DNA of 64,000 bases from Ascaris suum (Eukaryota; Nematoda; Chromadorea; Rhabditida; Ascarididae). The notes beneath the pieces are model-generated. The model saw only the letters and a list, made by a program, of their open reading frames with translations, did not search any database and had not been told where the DNA came from. The DNA lies in NCBI GenBank assembly GCA_013433145.1, contig CM024181.1, positions 8,370,001 through 8,434,000 on the forward strand. Reading direction: 5' to 3'. Made by a program: the position numbers and the translations under genes. Numbering within the stretch: the first letter of the stretch is position 1; the number at the start of each line of letters is the position of its first letter. Of the stretch, positions 13,901 to 26,081 are shown one piece after another.

Positions 13901-16900
13901 ATATGTAAAACCACAATGGTTTCCTTAATGGTCTTTTCGTCCACCGACGATGGCACGGCTTTCTAGCAAGCCTCGTTGCATCCTTCAACATGCGTTCAGT
14001 AAATTTCGTGACAGTCATTTGCACGATACCTGTGTTGAGAAGGAAGGGGAAGATTATGATCTGTTGGGTTTAAACCGCAATATCTATTTTCGGAGAAGTT
14101 CATCCATCGTTTATATCATTGCCGCTCAACGCCACTTTTTTCTTTAGTGGTTTTATGCTGACAGATATTTGGCGCATTTCGTCATTCAAAAATATTTATT
14201 GATATTTGTGAAATGACGCTTAAATAAAAGGTTGCACAAAATGCTAGCGCTCTATCTTGCTTTCCAAGAAGCTGGATTTTTTAACTGCACACCTCTTGGC
14301 GTTATTTTACGTAGAGATGTGGCATAAGGAGGTGGCGTTTATCTCGGCGCTTTGCAATTGGGTTGTGCAGTGACCTAAGCAGAATACGAGTTGCAGGGAG
14401 CATCCGTGCATTGCGCGGATGTGTGTTGCGCGATCGGTGGGAAACCCGCGTATTGGCCCGTTCCCGAATCCGATTGCGATGAATGCCATCGCTAAGATTA
14501 GGGTTTGTATTTCCTCACTTGTGTCTCATATCCAGTCTTGTCAAAGAATTTTTCCTTCAACGAATATGCAGTGATGGGCATTCAATCTTTTTCAGTTATA
14601 TTCTGCTGCAGGCAGTGACGAGTCTTTGGCTCATAGGAAATAAAGTACGGGGGCGAAAACGGGAAGATGGTTCTCTCGAAGTACATTTTTGCTTCCTTTG
14701 GAAATTCTGATTACTTTTCAACGGATAAAATTTTAGGAAATCAAATTTTTGTGCCGAAATTTCAGGTGGTAGTCACATTCGGTGTTCGTTATTCGACACA
14801 ATTCGATAATTTTCAATGCGGACAGTGAGTCTAATAGTTTGCTAAAATTATTACTCGTCTGATGGATGTTAGTTGAATGATTTTGTCATTTGAAAGAAAA
14901 AAGTGCTCATTTCAGCAACGTTTTCTATCGGCGGACAACTTGAGTGCATGGGCTAGTGACCTCACCTCTGTTTCGTTGTCATCCGGCAAAAGAGGCTCCG
15001 GTATTGCTACTCGAACGACCGAACAACATCGCATATCGGTGATTTTCATTCTCATGACAACATGTTATTACATACTGTGCACATATACATATTTAGAAAG
15101 TCTTTGCTGATCCGTTCTCCTTACTTATTGAACCTTTGCTTGAATCTTGTAGAGTCACTGACTGATCTGTTATGCTCACTGAACCTTTGCTGGGAAATTG
15201 CAAATTCGATCATCTTTAGATTTTTCGCTTGGAATTCTGAGAACTTTACCTTTGACTTTTGACTTTGGTTTATTGTAATATTAGTGCAAGGTTCTATTTA
15301 GTTTTTTTTTTTTCGAACGAGGCAGATCTTAGGGAATAGAGTCATATGTTTTCGTTTAGTTTATTCCGCTTTCGCCCATCATTTAGGGAACGTCGGCTTG
15401 TGCAGTACGAGGCGTTTGTTCTATAGATGTGGCACTAATAGAGTGCGGTAGTTATTTTTATTTTCGCGAGGGGATTTCGATTATACAGCAATTAGGAATT
15501 GATCGGTCTTTATGGTAGATGCAGTTTATCCTTTGTTCACTTGTCATCAGTAGCTTAATTATTGGGTTAAAGGGAAGAGTCGAATGGTCCTTAGAGATTG
15601 ATATTTACAGGTATCGTTTGCATCGAATGCGGTTTCGTCATTCGAACAACCTTCGTTGCTGGTAGTCGGTGATGATGGTGTTCTTACTGAATACTCACTG
15701 GAAGTCACTCCAGCACAAATACCACATCCGGCCGCTGCATCCCCAGCTACGGCAGTTACGGGTGCTCATCCTCGTCTTACATGGGAGTCACCTATTCAGT
15801 GCCAGCTACGAGCCAATGCCAGCTGGCAGTTACAGAGGTATGCCAACGTTAACGTCTTATTTGGGTTCTGATTTAAGTGTTCTCAACAGTTGACTACGTT
15901 CGGCACTAGCGAGTAAGTGCGACTTTTACCTAAATTTCCGCAAAGTATAATATTCCTTCTCAAAGTTATTACTATAAACGGCGAGGAAAATGTAGAGCTT
16001 GAACTTGCATCGCAGTTATCGATCCTACTTATCTGTAACTGCCAGCTAGCATTACTGGAAGTTTCATGTGGTCATCGTCTGTATATTCCTTCAGATATGG
16101 GCTTTAGGGTAATATAAAATCCATTCGAAACAAGTTGTAGGAGCTCTCCTTTCGTTCTTCCCGTTTCTTCCCCTCCCTCATCCCTTCCCCTCCCTATTCT
16201 CCACCATTCTGTTGGCTTTTCCACAACCGAGGTTTTTGCGGTAATCGTTTTGGTATTGACGTAGAAGGTGCTCAAGCGTTCGCAATTTTGCGGAAGGCAC
16301 TTTTTTTAAAAGTTGATGCTGTTTCTTTTCGAAGAAATGGAGGCGCATAGAATTTCAAAACTGGACAAAAAGTGAGCATTTGGACACTCTCGTAGTTTTT
16401 CTAAAATAAGGAGGAGGGAAAGGGAGGGGAATATTCAGCTGTAATTGACATTGCGAGTTTTTATGACTGAATTTTGCCGACATATAAGGAAGCGATGTCT
16501 GATACCTTTTTAATTGCTAGTTTGTTAGTGATATTGTTGATTGATTTACACCTGGTGGATTCTAATATTGAGGATTTATTTTGGGTATGGGAATTTTTTT
16601 TAAGGTGTAAATCATCTTTGGACGTTCGCGCGCCGGTAGCTGAATCGAATCCTCTGCTAGTGTGGTTGAACGCTTCGAACAAGATCGAAGAATGCAAGAT
16701 GAATTTGGAGGGTGAGAGAAACGAAAAATGGATCACACAGGTCAACATTATCGGATATTAGCGCCCAATTTAGTCATTAGTGCGTTTACGCAGAATATTT
16801 GTCGATTTCTTAGCTGTAATATTTGTCGATATTTCATTGCTTTCTTTTGTGTTGCATCCAGATGAATGTACTGTACTTTTCCGGAAATAGTCTCTTCCGG

Positions 16901-19027
16901 ACTATGCACTTTGTTAATGAAACAAGCCGGATGTTGCTGTTCTGTAGGAACAGAAGCGTACACACTTCAGCGATTTTAAGGAGGGGACCTTTCATGAATA
17001 TGTAGTCGCTATGTATCTAAAACAACGTCGAGGTTTGTAAAAGAAAAAAGTTGTTAAGTTTTTAAATTGAGAACACCAGCTTGATTTTCTGGAAGAATCC
17101 AACGCGAGGTTTTTATAATGTTTGTTGCGATGGTGTGGCTTGATTGCAAGTGCTCATTCCTCAGTAAATGTTTATGGTGGTATGCGCCGGTTTTTTTTTT
17201 CATTTTTTGAAAGAGAGTCTATGTTTGTGTTCAAGTTGGTTATGCTAGTTAGAAATAGGTGAAAATAGAATGGTTAGATTGATGCAGCTGAGGTGTAGCT
17301 CTCGTTTATAAGAATCAAATCTGTTCTGTAACTTATTCGGAATTCATGAATTGTGCTTTCAGCGTGGGTATACGATGATGTTTGCAGATAGAGGTACTTA
17401 CGTATGGGGAACCACATCGTCGCCTCTGGACCGGCCCTCAGTTCACCTTCAAAACCTTTCTATCGTCAGGCCATTCTAGTGCAGATCTCGTCAGTTTGTT
17501 TCTTTTTTCTTCCAATGTAAACGTTTTTTGGAAGCCTAGAGGTTGATTAACGTTGACCAAATTTGGGCCCATTTACCACCGTTTTGGGAAGGTGAAGGAA
17601 TTTGGAAAGGAGCATGTGTCGAGTCAAAATCGGCATAACTCTGTGGGGAACAGGAGGGCGGAAATTAAGGTGAATCGGAATAAGGCCGGCTGTTATGAGC
17701 TGCCCATGTTTCGGCATCACTCTTAGGTTATTATTAGGACTATGTTCTCACTGTTGATCAATGGAAAAAAAATTGACAATGCACCGATGTTGTAATTTTC
17801 CTACCAAAGACTTATTTTTGGATAGGATTACACTTTTTGGCATGTATGTGATGATAATAGTTGCTTTTATTGTTGTTTATGTTTTAGGTGCCACCAGGTG
17901 AAGGCGGTGCGCGCTCGTTCCCAGGTATGAGTGGCATGAAATCAGTACCAGTTATGATCGAGGCGAGTGGCTCACTACGAAGTTTCGATGTCGATGAGCC
18001 AACGCAAATTGTCTGTGGTAATTTATCCTTATTTTTCTCCGCAAATAAATCATCTGTTTAATGCTTAGCTTTCCACCTTTGTCTTCTTTACTGTGTGCAG
18101 TTCTCCAGCTTCCGGTCTACACTGTGGTCTTATTGCAAGCTAAAAGAAAGCGAATGAAGTGACTTTGACTGATTTGAAATAATCAATTGAACCCGCTAAC
18201 GGTGGTCTTCGAAGGAGCTGGTGAACTTTTATTCAGGGCAGGTGTTGTTTCGTTGACTACAATATGGTGTTTTTTCTGAAAGTAGTTACTAGTTATTCGT
18301 GGATGAGTGCATTCTTTGATATGCTGAATACTTTCTTTGAATCCATGTTTTGTGTTAGCCCAATATCATTTCTTGCATAGTACCATAACAGATAATGTCT
18401 GATGTTGTTGTTGCTTATCCAGTTGCAGTAAAATGTTTGTTTATTGGTGCAAATTGAATGATACGTTGATGTTGCCATATGCTGCGTTAGCGTGACCTGG
18501 TCTATTCACAATTATGATTCAGGGAGTTGGTCATCGGATGCCGATTATAAAAGTTGCGACGAGCATTATGACATGTTGAGAGAGAAGATCGAAGAGGCAA
18601 TGCAAGATCTCACAAGCGAATCGAAATTCTCGTCAATAAGGGTACAGTCCGTTAGTCATTTTCATTTACGCGATGCTATATAAGGTTCTCTTTTCTTTTT
18701 TTCATTTCCAATTATGTTTTTATCTCTTTATTGCTTTTCTCCAAAGTATTCTTAGCAATGCCTTCTTTCTTTTTGGGTGTCAAAATCATATTATTTAGTG
18801 GTCTTTCCTATTGACAATTTTGAAATTGTTATCCTCTTTCTTTGACTCTGTTATATTCCTATGGCAAATGGAATAAAATTTATGGAGTAAAAATATAGGA
18901 GAAACGCGGAGATGGGTCGAGTGACGCGTCGCAAAATTCCCCTCCAAGCGGGACGCATTCGTCACGTGAAAGTCGAGATCGCGATCGGGACAGTATCTCA
19001 CTACAGTTCGCTAATATCGATATGTGA
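351..19027 (+). CDS. bcas3: BCAS3/Rudhira homologue, WD40 protein (19 exons, complete)
   Basis: Exons: 351-391, 3462-3580, 4798-4871, 5589-5695, 7149-7307, 7712-7862, 8501-8602, 9011-9163, 9346-9460, 10422-10534, 11376-11521, 13052-13145, 14916-15038, 15611-15837, 16605-16740, 17388-17489, 17888-18017, 18523-18641, 18899-19027. All 18 junctions keep phase and give 779 aa, somewhat shorter than the vertebrate protein (about 910-930 aa). Family landmarks occur in order: ELVHDVIPQ (N-terminus), GLARGYQIWAVM, PGIVTVVD (284-291), HGTTHVFAICPYGGP (about 397-411), VNRESRFHRSAGL, then in the C-terminal BCAS3 domain PHRRLWTGPQF (629-639) and CGSW (about 697). Residues 30-450 form the WD40-like propeller. 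In animals BCAS3 binds PI3P with PHAF1 at phagophores and also acts on microtubules and vimentin. The tail is Ser/Arg/Asp-rich. Several exons use AAG, GAG or TAG acceptors. The exon 12-13 join is the least supported by similarity. Confidence 0.93.
631..667 (+). repeat. Short copy of the integrase fragment downstream
   Basis: TTTCTTCTCAGTTATCGC followed by CGCCGAAC closely resembles the segment at 1061-1090 inside the Ty3/gypsy integrase relic. It is probably a second, more decayed piece of the same element in BCAS3 intron 1. Only about 30 bases align, so chance is not excluded. Confidence 0.35.
869..1640 (+). mobile_element. Ty3/gypsy pol relic: integrase C-terminal part
   Basis: In BCAS3 intron 1. 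One frame from 869 carries the integrase-core pattern of K02A2.6-type Ty3/gypsy elements: KGTHLISAEVKHFC, then ENGIEH, SNGRAERSVDTLKR and LSTPNATLD. The frame has in-frame stops at 923-925 (TGA) and 965-967 (TAG), then shifts frame near 1120, where FIRRKLRTVLSLLSP and later FKRGDPVLAG continue the tail. The stretch to about 1640 is open in pieces and probably the pol 3' end. No long terminal repeats or target duplication are visible. The copy is inactive. The family assignment rests on motif recognition, not a search. Confidence 0.75.
1779..1832. repeat. (AT)n microsatellite, about 27 units
   Basis: Uninterrupted AT dinucleotides in BCAS3 intron 1, just after the integrase relic. The open frames that cross it (IYIYIY) are artefacts. 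Confidence 0.97.
8093..8171. repeat. (TA)n microsatellite, about 39 units
   Basis: Pure TA repeat in BCAS3 intron 6 (7863-8500). It is read as IYIYIY on both strands and is not coding. Confidence 0.97.
10940..11017. repeat. ATACAT hexamer array running into (AT)n
   Basis: About eight ATACAT units followed by about ten AT units and a degenerate ACATGTACAT tail, in BCAS3 intron 10. It looks like a TA microsatellite with a regular C interruption. Confidence 0.95.
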
Positions 19028-19186
19028 TCCACCTGTCTACGACTGGTTCCATTTCTTTGGCTTTCTTTCTTTTGGGCCATGCAGTTCGCATTTATCTGTC
19101 CATTTTTATGCACTCGTTGAGCTTTGATACTTATGTACTCACTATGCATCTCTGGCACTTTAACAGCTTTTGCATCTCTCCGGGAG

Positions 19187-19192
19187 AATAAA
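19187..19192 (+). terminator. AATAAA poly(A) signal of BCAS3
   Basis: A canonical AATAAA lies 160 bases after the BCAS3 TGA at 19025-19027. This is a normal 3' UTR length and supports exon 19 as a true last exon. Confidence 0.55.
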
Positions 19193-19975
19193 CTATCGGT
19201 TAGGATTTTGTCGCTGATGATCCTTATATTTGTTGCATTAAATAGGTCACCTCATGTTTTGAAAATTTTCCTTATCAGTCGGTAATTGCGAGGTGCAAAT
19301 ATCTGCCGTTATAAATTGGCGTTGAGAAATTCAAAGTTCTAAAAAACGACGCCATATTCAGAGGCTAGGTGATGAATTGATCGGTCGAATAATAAACGTT
19401 ACTAGATGGCATAAGACCTCGTCTCGTACGGCATCACGACAAAGCATCTAGGCTGATAGATTGTTGAATTAAATTATTATGACCTATTCTAATAAAACCC
19501 TTATTTAACCGTAGCCGGGTAGGTAACAGGCAATAAGAGTGTAGTCGGCGTTGGCACGATTTGAGGCGCCTCTTTCTCTCATTGTCGAGGTCATGCTATT
19601 TCTTTTATGAGTGTTCATCTGGTGGCAGTACGCATTGTTTTGTTTCTTTCTCTGTTTATATTATGGATGCACTTAGTCAGACTTTTTCTATCGAAAGATT
19701 TTCTTCCTCATATTTTACAGTGCTTCTTGTTATTTTCTTGCAAATATCGTCGAGCATTCTCTCTTCGACGGTACTATTTTTCCTGCTTTCACAAAGGCAG
19801 GGAAGAGTGAATCGATATATGAGTCTGTAGGATGACATTTTTCAGTAGAGTTATTGAAGCGATAATCCTGAACTTATTTTTTGGATTTACTGACGAAATG
19901 CACAGTTATTAGCAATGATTCTAAATGCCGCACACGGAAGTCGATTCGATTTCGTATGCTAAATTTCGTTTTTAG

Positions 19976-20086
19976 TGGCGTCGACAGCGAAATACTTCTG
20001 TTCACGCTCGTAGAGATATCCCAAAGATAACTGCTGTCAGCGGTGATTTACCAAATTTCGTTTCGTTAGTGGAAGCTAACTGCTGA
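19976..20086 (+). other. Possible alternative last exon of BCAS3
   Basis: A strong acceptor (AAATTTCGTTTTTAG) precedes 37 open codons ending in TGA at 20084-20086 (WRRQRNTSVHARRDIPK... ending LVEANC). Its phase (0) equals that of the donor after exon 18 (18641), so it could replace exon 19, which lies 0.9 kb upstream. An AATAAA follows near 20293. The peptide does not resemble the known BCAS3 C-terminus as well as exon 19 does, so this could also be an exon of something else or chance. Confidence 0.25.
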
Positions 20087-21911
20087 AGCAGTTGTCTGAC
20101 TTTGCGCTCTTTATACGTTGAGGTGGGAACGCAATTTGTGTTGATTAGTGGGTGGGGAGGGGACCAGAAAACGGGGAGTACGATTGAATAATAAGTGGGG
20201 GGGGGGGTGGTAGGAGAGGGTGTGCAGGTTGAATAAATTGTAGGTAACGTGCAGGAAGAAACTCTTATCAAAGTATACAATTTATTCGTTATAATAAAGA
20301 ACCTGCTTGCATCGAGAACGCGAAGTATTCAAAGAGTTGAAGGTCATGTTGGCTTCTTCTGCTTCCACCTCCGGAGTCTTATCTATGAATTTCATATTCT
20401 GTTCGGCGTACATGTTAAGGCTGCATAGATAGGTGTTGGGGGAAAGAAGACTTTGAAGGATCGGACCCCTCTTTAACGCTGGAATGATCCTACTTTTTAG
20501 ATGCACACCTTCCAGATCAGCAACCTGTCGTAATTTTCCAGCAAAAAGTATCGAGATTTCTGAAACAAAACTCAGATCCAGTCCTAGTATGCACTATTTC
20601 AACCAAACAAAGAAAAGTTGGCTATAATTATTCCTGCAAATGCACAGCGTTAGTCGATCGCTTTGTACAATATAAATATGACGCACAATGTGTTGTTTAG
20701 TCTGCTGTGCCTTGCACCTTCAATGGATTTTGCATAGAATCGCTGCAGGAAATTTTATTGCTTTCCAAATCGTATTGTTCTATCGTAAATGTGGCCATTA
20801 TTTTTTTTATTGCATCTCTCAGTGCTTAGTCTCTATGTTCTAACCATGCAGATGAAAAAGTCGAAGTGATAGCGCAAAGATCAGTTGTGGAGCGGGGCTC
20901 CATTTCTATTTTTTTGAATGAGTCAGCTCATGTTGTATATCAACTTATCTCATGTACTGCACTAATTCTAGGTTAAGCTCGACTTCCATTGTCTCGTGTT
21001 TGGGTAGCCGGCAATTTTTGCGTAAATTTGTTGTTGTAGCCAGGACCTTCCATAAATCGGGCGTCTAGTGCAGATTTTGCATAGGACTTCCGGATACCAT
21101 TAGTAGCATTCGCGATAGGACGGCTGCCAGTTCACAAACACCAACTCTTATTCGTCCGCTCTTGTCATTTCGAGTAGCAACATGGGAACCTTTATGACAA
21201 GGATGTTGCATGGCATATAATCTGTTTGACGTCCTTATGGTGTCATACCCATGATGTTTTTTAATTTGACTGCATACAAAAGATTGTTTGTTTGAACATC
21301 CCTTCTTGAAGATCTCACCCCCCGTTGGTTCATATCATGGCAAGGAAGTCGGACTGTCACACGCAACCGGACATATTGTCTTATACCAGCACTAGTATGA
21401 TCCTCTCTACATTCATTTGGTATACTTTCCACATTTTAACCTCCCAAATGTCAACTTTTTGGCGGTTTACTTGATTTGTACTATGTCATTGATAAACGCG
21501 TTTTAAAAAATAAATAAACGGTTATCGGAATGAGTTCTTCGGCTGCGAACTGGTGGTTTCACTTCTGAGCTTCGGCTGAGGCCTGCGAACTGGTGGTTTC
21601 CGTCGTTTTTCGATGCATTGACTGTGGCCATTTTAGGTCGGCGAAGACCTGCATGAGTCAACATTTACTGTGCCCGATTTTAGCAGATGCTTGTTCGTTT
21701 AGTGTACTTCCTTCACCCAAGTGCTGCCGAGTTCAAGGCAATCCACGATCTGTTTTTGAGATCATTAGTTTATAGAAGTATCCAAAAAACCAACACTGCA
21801 AAGGAAATAGGCGACATTTCATTGCTGCCAAAATAATGCAAGAGCAGTGAGGCAAATGATTTAGATACGCTGCCAGAAACACAGATGATTGAAATGGAGT
21901 GGAACTCGAGA
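20087..21911. other. Intergenic region between convergent BCAS3 and mL40
   Basis: No supported gene. It contains a G10 tract with surrounding G-rich sequence near 20199-20230, short antisense open frames at 20282-20506 without family similarity that I recognise, and a short direct repeat at 21543-21600. The end of mL40 lies at its right edge. Confidence 0.4.
21543..21600. repeat. Short direct repeat, 40 bp period
   Basis: CTGCGAACTGGTGGTTTC occurs at 21543-21560 and again at 21583-21600, each preceded by CTTCGG or CTTCGGCTGAGGC. This is a local tandem duplication in the 3' flank of mL40. Confidence 0.8.
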
Positions 21912-24900
21912 TTATACCCAAGACCTAGTCGTATCAATATAATCGCCATCTGGAGACTGATAGTCGGGCAGAGGAGGCGTATTCGCGGGGCCGTTGAGCA
22001 TGATTCCTTGCGCCACTCTCACGTCAGGCCGTAATGCTGCTTCGTACAACTCTGGAGCAAGCTTCTGAAAGCATGAAAGGTAAGAACTTCATTAGAGGTG
22101 CCGGCGAACACCAACCATGCCCTTCGGATACACCCCCCCTCTCCCCCATTTCCAAATTGTTTGGATGAAGCAGAAAGGGACTTCCGACTTTGTTGCTCTT
22201 TAACAACCGCAGATTTTGTGAGCCTTTATAAGAGAAGTGTCTTTCTACAAACCTGTGATTTTATATAAAGGGACATGGTCTTTTACTACTTCCGCCGACA
22301 GCACTTCCTGCAGTTGCGTAGCGATCAAAGAACGCCAACCAATGGTAAGAACAGTCTCAGTTACTCTCAATATAGACTAGCATATAACGGGGCAACGAAA
22401 TTACAGTTGAACGGGAAAATCCATCACCATCGCTGAAATAATCTTTCAAAGAATAAATAAAAACATTTAAGAAAATGTCGGATGCTATGAGCCCCGAACT
22501 AATAGCCAATGAAATAACGCATAGATCTATCCTTTCACTAGGTTGGCTTCGTTTTGAAAGATTCAAAAAGACTCTCCGATGAAAGTGTTCAACAGTATGC
22601 GGCAGACGCATCAATCACAAATAAACGAAACAGTGAACAGCGAACAGAAAGGACCTTCAACTCGTTAAGAGCTTTATCTTGCTTTGCGATGCTTTCCCTA
22701 ATCCATGCATCGTCCACACGCATCAAAGCACCGCGTGATCGTGTGTACTCCTTCTGTGCTACCGCGCGTTCGTCTATCTCGGCTTCGGAGAGCTGAAAAA
22801 TTCACGTCCACGTTTCCTCCTGCTGGTCTTCATTCAAGACATTTCGGCATATCACCTCCCGACTCTAAAGGATTCTCGAGTATTTTATAACGACACATCA
22901 GCCACTTGACACTACCCAAATTTTTTTTATTGGGGGTAGAAGGAGGGGATCATCAAAAACCTCGAGTTGTCATAACCGCACAAATGGCCGATTAAAGATC
23001 GCATAGGGAATAATTGAACATCTGGAGACCCGCTTGAGGAAATAAGGAGGGTCCCTCCAATGATTCATTTAGAAACTTTGGCATATAAATACTTTGAACG
23101 TAAAGACAGAATAAGGTAGAGATGAATTTTCACAGTCGAGAGATCTTGACTATTGTTCGTTACACTTTCAACTGGCAGGAAACACCGTCGCCGATGGGAA
23201 CTTGAGAACTACGAGTCTCCATTAGGTTATTGCGCGCTTTTCAAAAATTTTCTTAATGTCGCACTTGTGAATGAGCCTCTGCCTGTCCGCCAGTTCCAAC
23301 TCCAAAGTCACTAAAGTTGATGTCGCGAAATCTGGCTGAAGATAATGTACATCACAAGATGGCCGCCTATACTATGCTCTGCGTTGATCCATCAACTTCT
23401 TGAAGAATCACAGATGTTTCAAAATGTCGGACAGTCGTCATCCTAGCTTCCACTGCTGGCGAAGTACGACTGGTAACGAAAGGAATTAAACATACACACA
23501 TGAACACACGCACGGAATGACATCACGACAATGCGCTTTCCCAAAAGTGTGCACAAAATACCTATATAATAACGACTGGACCCAATGAAGCGAAAAGTGA
23601 CCTTCACACCAGTGCATCTGAACGCAATGGGTGCGTAGCCTTTTTTGAACATTAGCACATTTTCTTTTATTCAAAAACTTAAAACCGACTGTGTATAGCA
23701 ATCAACTGAAAATAACGACTTGTGCTGGGTGCATAAGGAAGCATGCAAGAGGAAGTAACCGTTCTTTTCCTTAATACTCTTCAAAAACCATAGAGCGACT
23801 TATTTCAGTGCAACAATCGGGGACGACAAAATTTTACCTCAACTTTTGTACGATACCTTTCATCGATATTCTTCATCGACTTAATATCGACGGTCATTTC
23901 ATCAACCGGTTTCGGCTTCTTACTGTGTTTTTGCATCGCTCGAATCTCTTTCTCCAACTTCCTCCTTCAAATAATAACATCGATTAGCGATTGCAATTAT
24001 TCGGAGAGCCAATAAAGTGCCTACAAAAAATTTGTCACTTATTAGGAAGCTTGGTTGAGACAACAATAATAAAATAAACAAGGATTATTTAGTACGTCAC
24101 ATGTAGACAGATCACTCCTTCCCTTCTGTCCCCCCCCCCCCCCCCCCCACCAACTTACTTTAGGCTTCCTTTCGGAAACATCAGTTTCTTGCAGATGAGT
24201 AGGAAGTTGAAATATTGCTTGACCGAACAAGTTTTTTTAGTGAACAAATAAAAATGGAGATCAACACAAATTTGGGAGTAAAGAGAACAATTTTGAAGAA
24301 TAAATAACCATATCCAGTGACTGAAAGTACGCAAAAAAAGAACCACAAGCAAAATATGAGTGAAAAATGAAGCGCAATTTATGAAAGTGCTCTCGTAGAA
24401 TTGAAATTTCCACGTACACCATACAAGCATTAACCTCACTGCTCTAATACCCCCATAATATTTTCTGCAAAAAAATTTCTTTATTTTTACACAATAAAAG
24501 CGAAACTTCAGCAAAAAAAGATTACTAGAGGGAATGTTATTTCGGTGTCTCGTAAAGATCAACTGAAAAACATGTCGAAGATTTTTTATTTTCTGATGAT
24601 TTATCCACAGAAACATCTATAATTTGAATTTACTACAGCGAATACGTTATGTAAATTTCTAAAATATTCTCATGATTGCATATTGCAGACAACAATTAGC
24701 TTATTCGACTCGTAAACGTTGAAGAAATGTGGAGAGGGCGACGTTGTCAACTCTAATTCACGGAGTCCTTTGAAGCTTAAAATGATTAGCAAAAGAGGAT
24801 CGAGGAAGAGCGATAGAAAGTGACCTTTTGCGAGCTTCCCTTTGTTTCGCGACCTCTGGGTCAATCTTCTTCTGTCGTTTCATGAAGACGGAAGTCCGAA

Positions 24901-24994
24901 CACCTGTCGTCAGGTGTAAATTTCGAACACTCGCAACGCATTTCGCTATCGAGGTACCGCTTGTGCTCAATTTGGAAAGCACAATGCTATTCAT
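21912..24994 (-). CDS. mrpl-40: Mitochondrial large-subunit ribosomal protein mL40 (4 exons, complete)
   Basis: Exons on the minus strand: 24994-24825, 23964-23838, 22792-22655, 22064-21912. All junctions keep phase (2/1, 0/0, 0/0) and give 195 aa, close to the usual 200 or so. Residues 1-35 are Ser/Arg/Lys-rich with few acids, fitting a mitochondrial presequence. The family core follows: MKRQKKIDPEVAKQREARKR, then LEKEIRAMQKHSKKPKPVDE and VDIKSMKNIDERYR, then EYTRSR with the helical DDAWIRESIAKQDKALNEL, and finally LAPELYEAALRPD and GPANTPPLPDY. It is a structural component of the mitochondrial 39S subunit. The ATG lies one base after a TTTTTTCTGCAG acceptor. Intron 1 contains a spurious 153-codon antisense-like frame and a C19 run. 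Confidence 0.93.
24130..24148. repeat. Poly(C) run, 19 C (poly(G) on the mL40 strand)
   Basis: A homopolymer in mL40 intron 1. Similar G runs occur near 20199, 52638, 54046 and 55380. These tracts are likely to be length-polymorphic and prone to sequencing error. Confidence 0.9.
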
Positions 24995-24995
24995 T

Positions 24996-25007
24996 CTGCA
25001 GAAAAAA
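24996..25007 (-). promoter_or_regulatory. Trans-splice acceptor of mL40
   Basis: On the minus strand the sequence reads GGTTTTTTCTGCAG-A-ATG. A polypyrimidine tract and CAG one base before the start codon fits spliced-leader addition. The next open frame upstream on this strand can end as close as 25035, which suggests a polycistronic unit. Confidence 0.55.
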
Positions 25008-25120
25008 CCGTATTAAGGACGTGCATGCACTGTCTTAGGATTTCACAACTGACATGCTGGACGCTAAACTCGGGTACGCGGAGTACGGAGGCACCTTATC
25101 GGTAAGGACGCAATGTCCGC

Positions 25121-25496
25121 TCAATAAATCAGTGGGAAGTTCACATTTTCCTGCACATGGAGAATAGTTTGCAGCTGAAGATTTGAAAAGGAAGAGAATA
25201 AGATGAAAATAAGAAAAAGAATGGGAAAAAATGGAAGAGAACCCTGGAGCATCAGAAGAGGATTGCAGAAGAATTCATTGAGTTTGGAAAACGTCGGGAA
25301 GGACGACGAGTGTGCAGCGCCGCACGGATATCACGTCTTTTTCGATCAAGATGCACAGCTAGCGCTGCACCGATGCGCGCAAACTTACATTTTGACCGAT
25401 GTCATATCCGGCTAAACTTGAAATATCCGTACTTGAACGGCAGCGACTATCGTCCAGCAAAGCAATCTTGTCTTCTAGGAGTCGAAGTTTTCGCAT
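25121..25496 (-). CDS. Tentative two-exon small gene upstream of mL40, unknown function
   Basis: I do not recognise this product. Exon 1 (25496-25389) starts with ATG eight bases after a TTAAG acceptor and gives MRKLRLLEDKIALLDDSR... up to AGYDIGQN, 36 charged, helix-prone codons followed by a consensus donor AAT/GTAAGT. The next acceptor, AAATCTTCAG at 25175, continues in phase 0 for 17 codons to TGA at 25121. A different phase of the same exon stays open for 45 codons to TAA at 25035 (ending LASSMSVVKS), only 41 bases before the mL40 ATG, so the real structure may differ. Direction and position suggest an operon partner of mL40. Exon 1 could instead be an internal exon of the gene upstream. 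Confidence 0.28.
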
Positions 25497-25739
25497 TTTT
25501 GGGCCTTAATCAAGCGGTTCCAATTTACCTGACCTCTATCTCCAAAGAACGACCTCTAGGAAGCGGGAGATAGTGACCTTATCTAGACAATAAGTGTCCA
25601 GCGAGTCACTCGTCGAGGAGTTAAAAGTCTCCTCTGCGCATTTCATTTCACTTAGCCAAAAGATCAGCGAAGTAATTTTTGAACAAAATACTCCCTACCG
25701 ATAAAAGACTACTCAACTTCAGTGATATAGTAAGAACTT

Positions 25740-25990
25740 GACTAGTCTCTGCTGGTGAGAAGGGACGGTGCCCCCATCGCTGAATGCGAAAAACTTCACG
25801 GATGATGGGCTGACCATGTTCACACTACTATGCCCTTTGCAAAGTTCGAGTTGAGAGAGGAAAGTGTCACCCACGCCGGCCATGCCCCATACAACCTCAG
25901 AATCCCCACATAGTGGTCGGAGGAACCTTCGGCCTTTAGCACGCCCGCTTGTAGCTCATGATTGCCTCATCCAGACTTCACGTCTAGATA
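25740..25990. repeat. Probable dispersed repeat
   Basis: A C+G-richer block with open but interrupted frames on both strands (for example the minus-strand VWGMAGVGDTFLSQLELCK). It looks like the non-coding interspersed repeats of strongylid genomes. This rests on impression only. Confidence 0.25.
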
Positions 25991-26081
25991 AATGTACTGG
26001 GTGAGAATGAAAAAAAAAATAGAGAGTTCGAAGATGCCAAATGTGACTGAAAAAAATGTAGCGAGTATAATGAGGTATACC

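Noticed and set aside
24155..24616. 153-codon open frame on the minus strand
   Set aside because: It lies inside mL40 intron 1, is made of Phe/Leu/Tyr/Lys codons from A+T-rich DNA, and has no start context or similarity.
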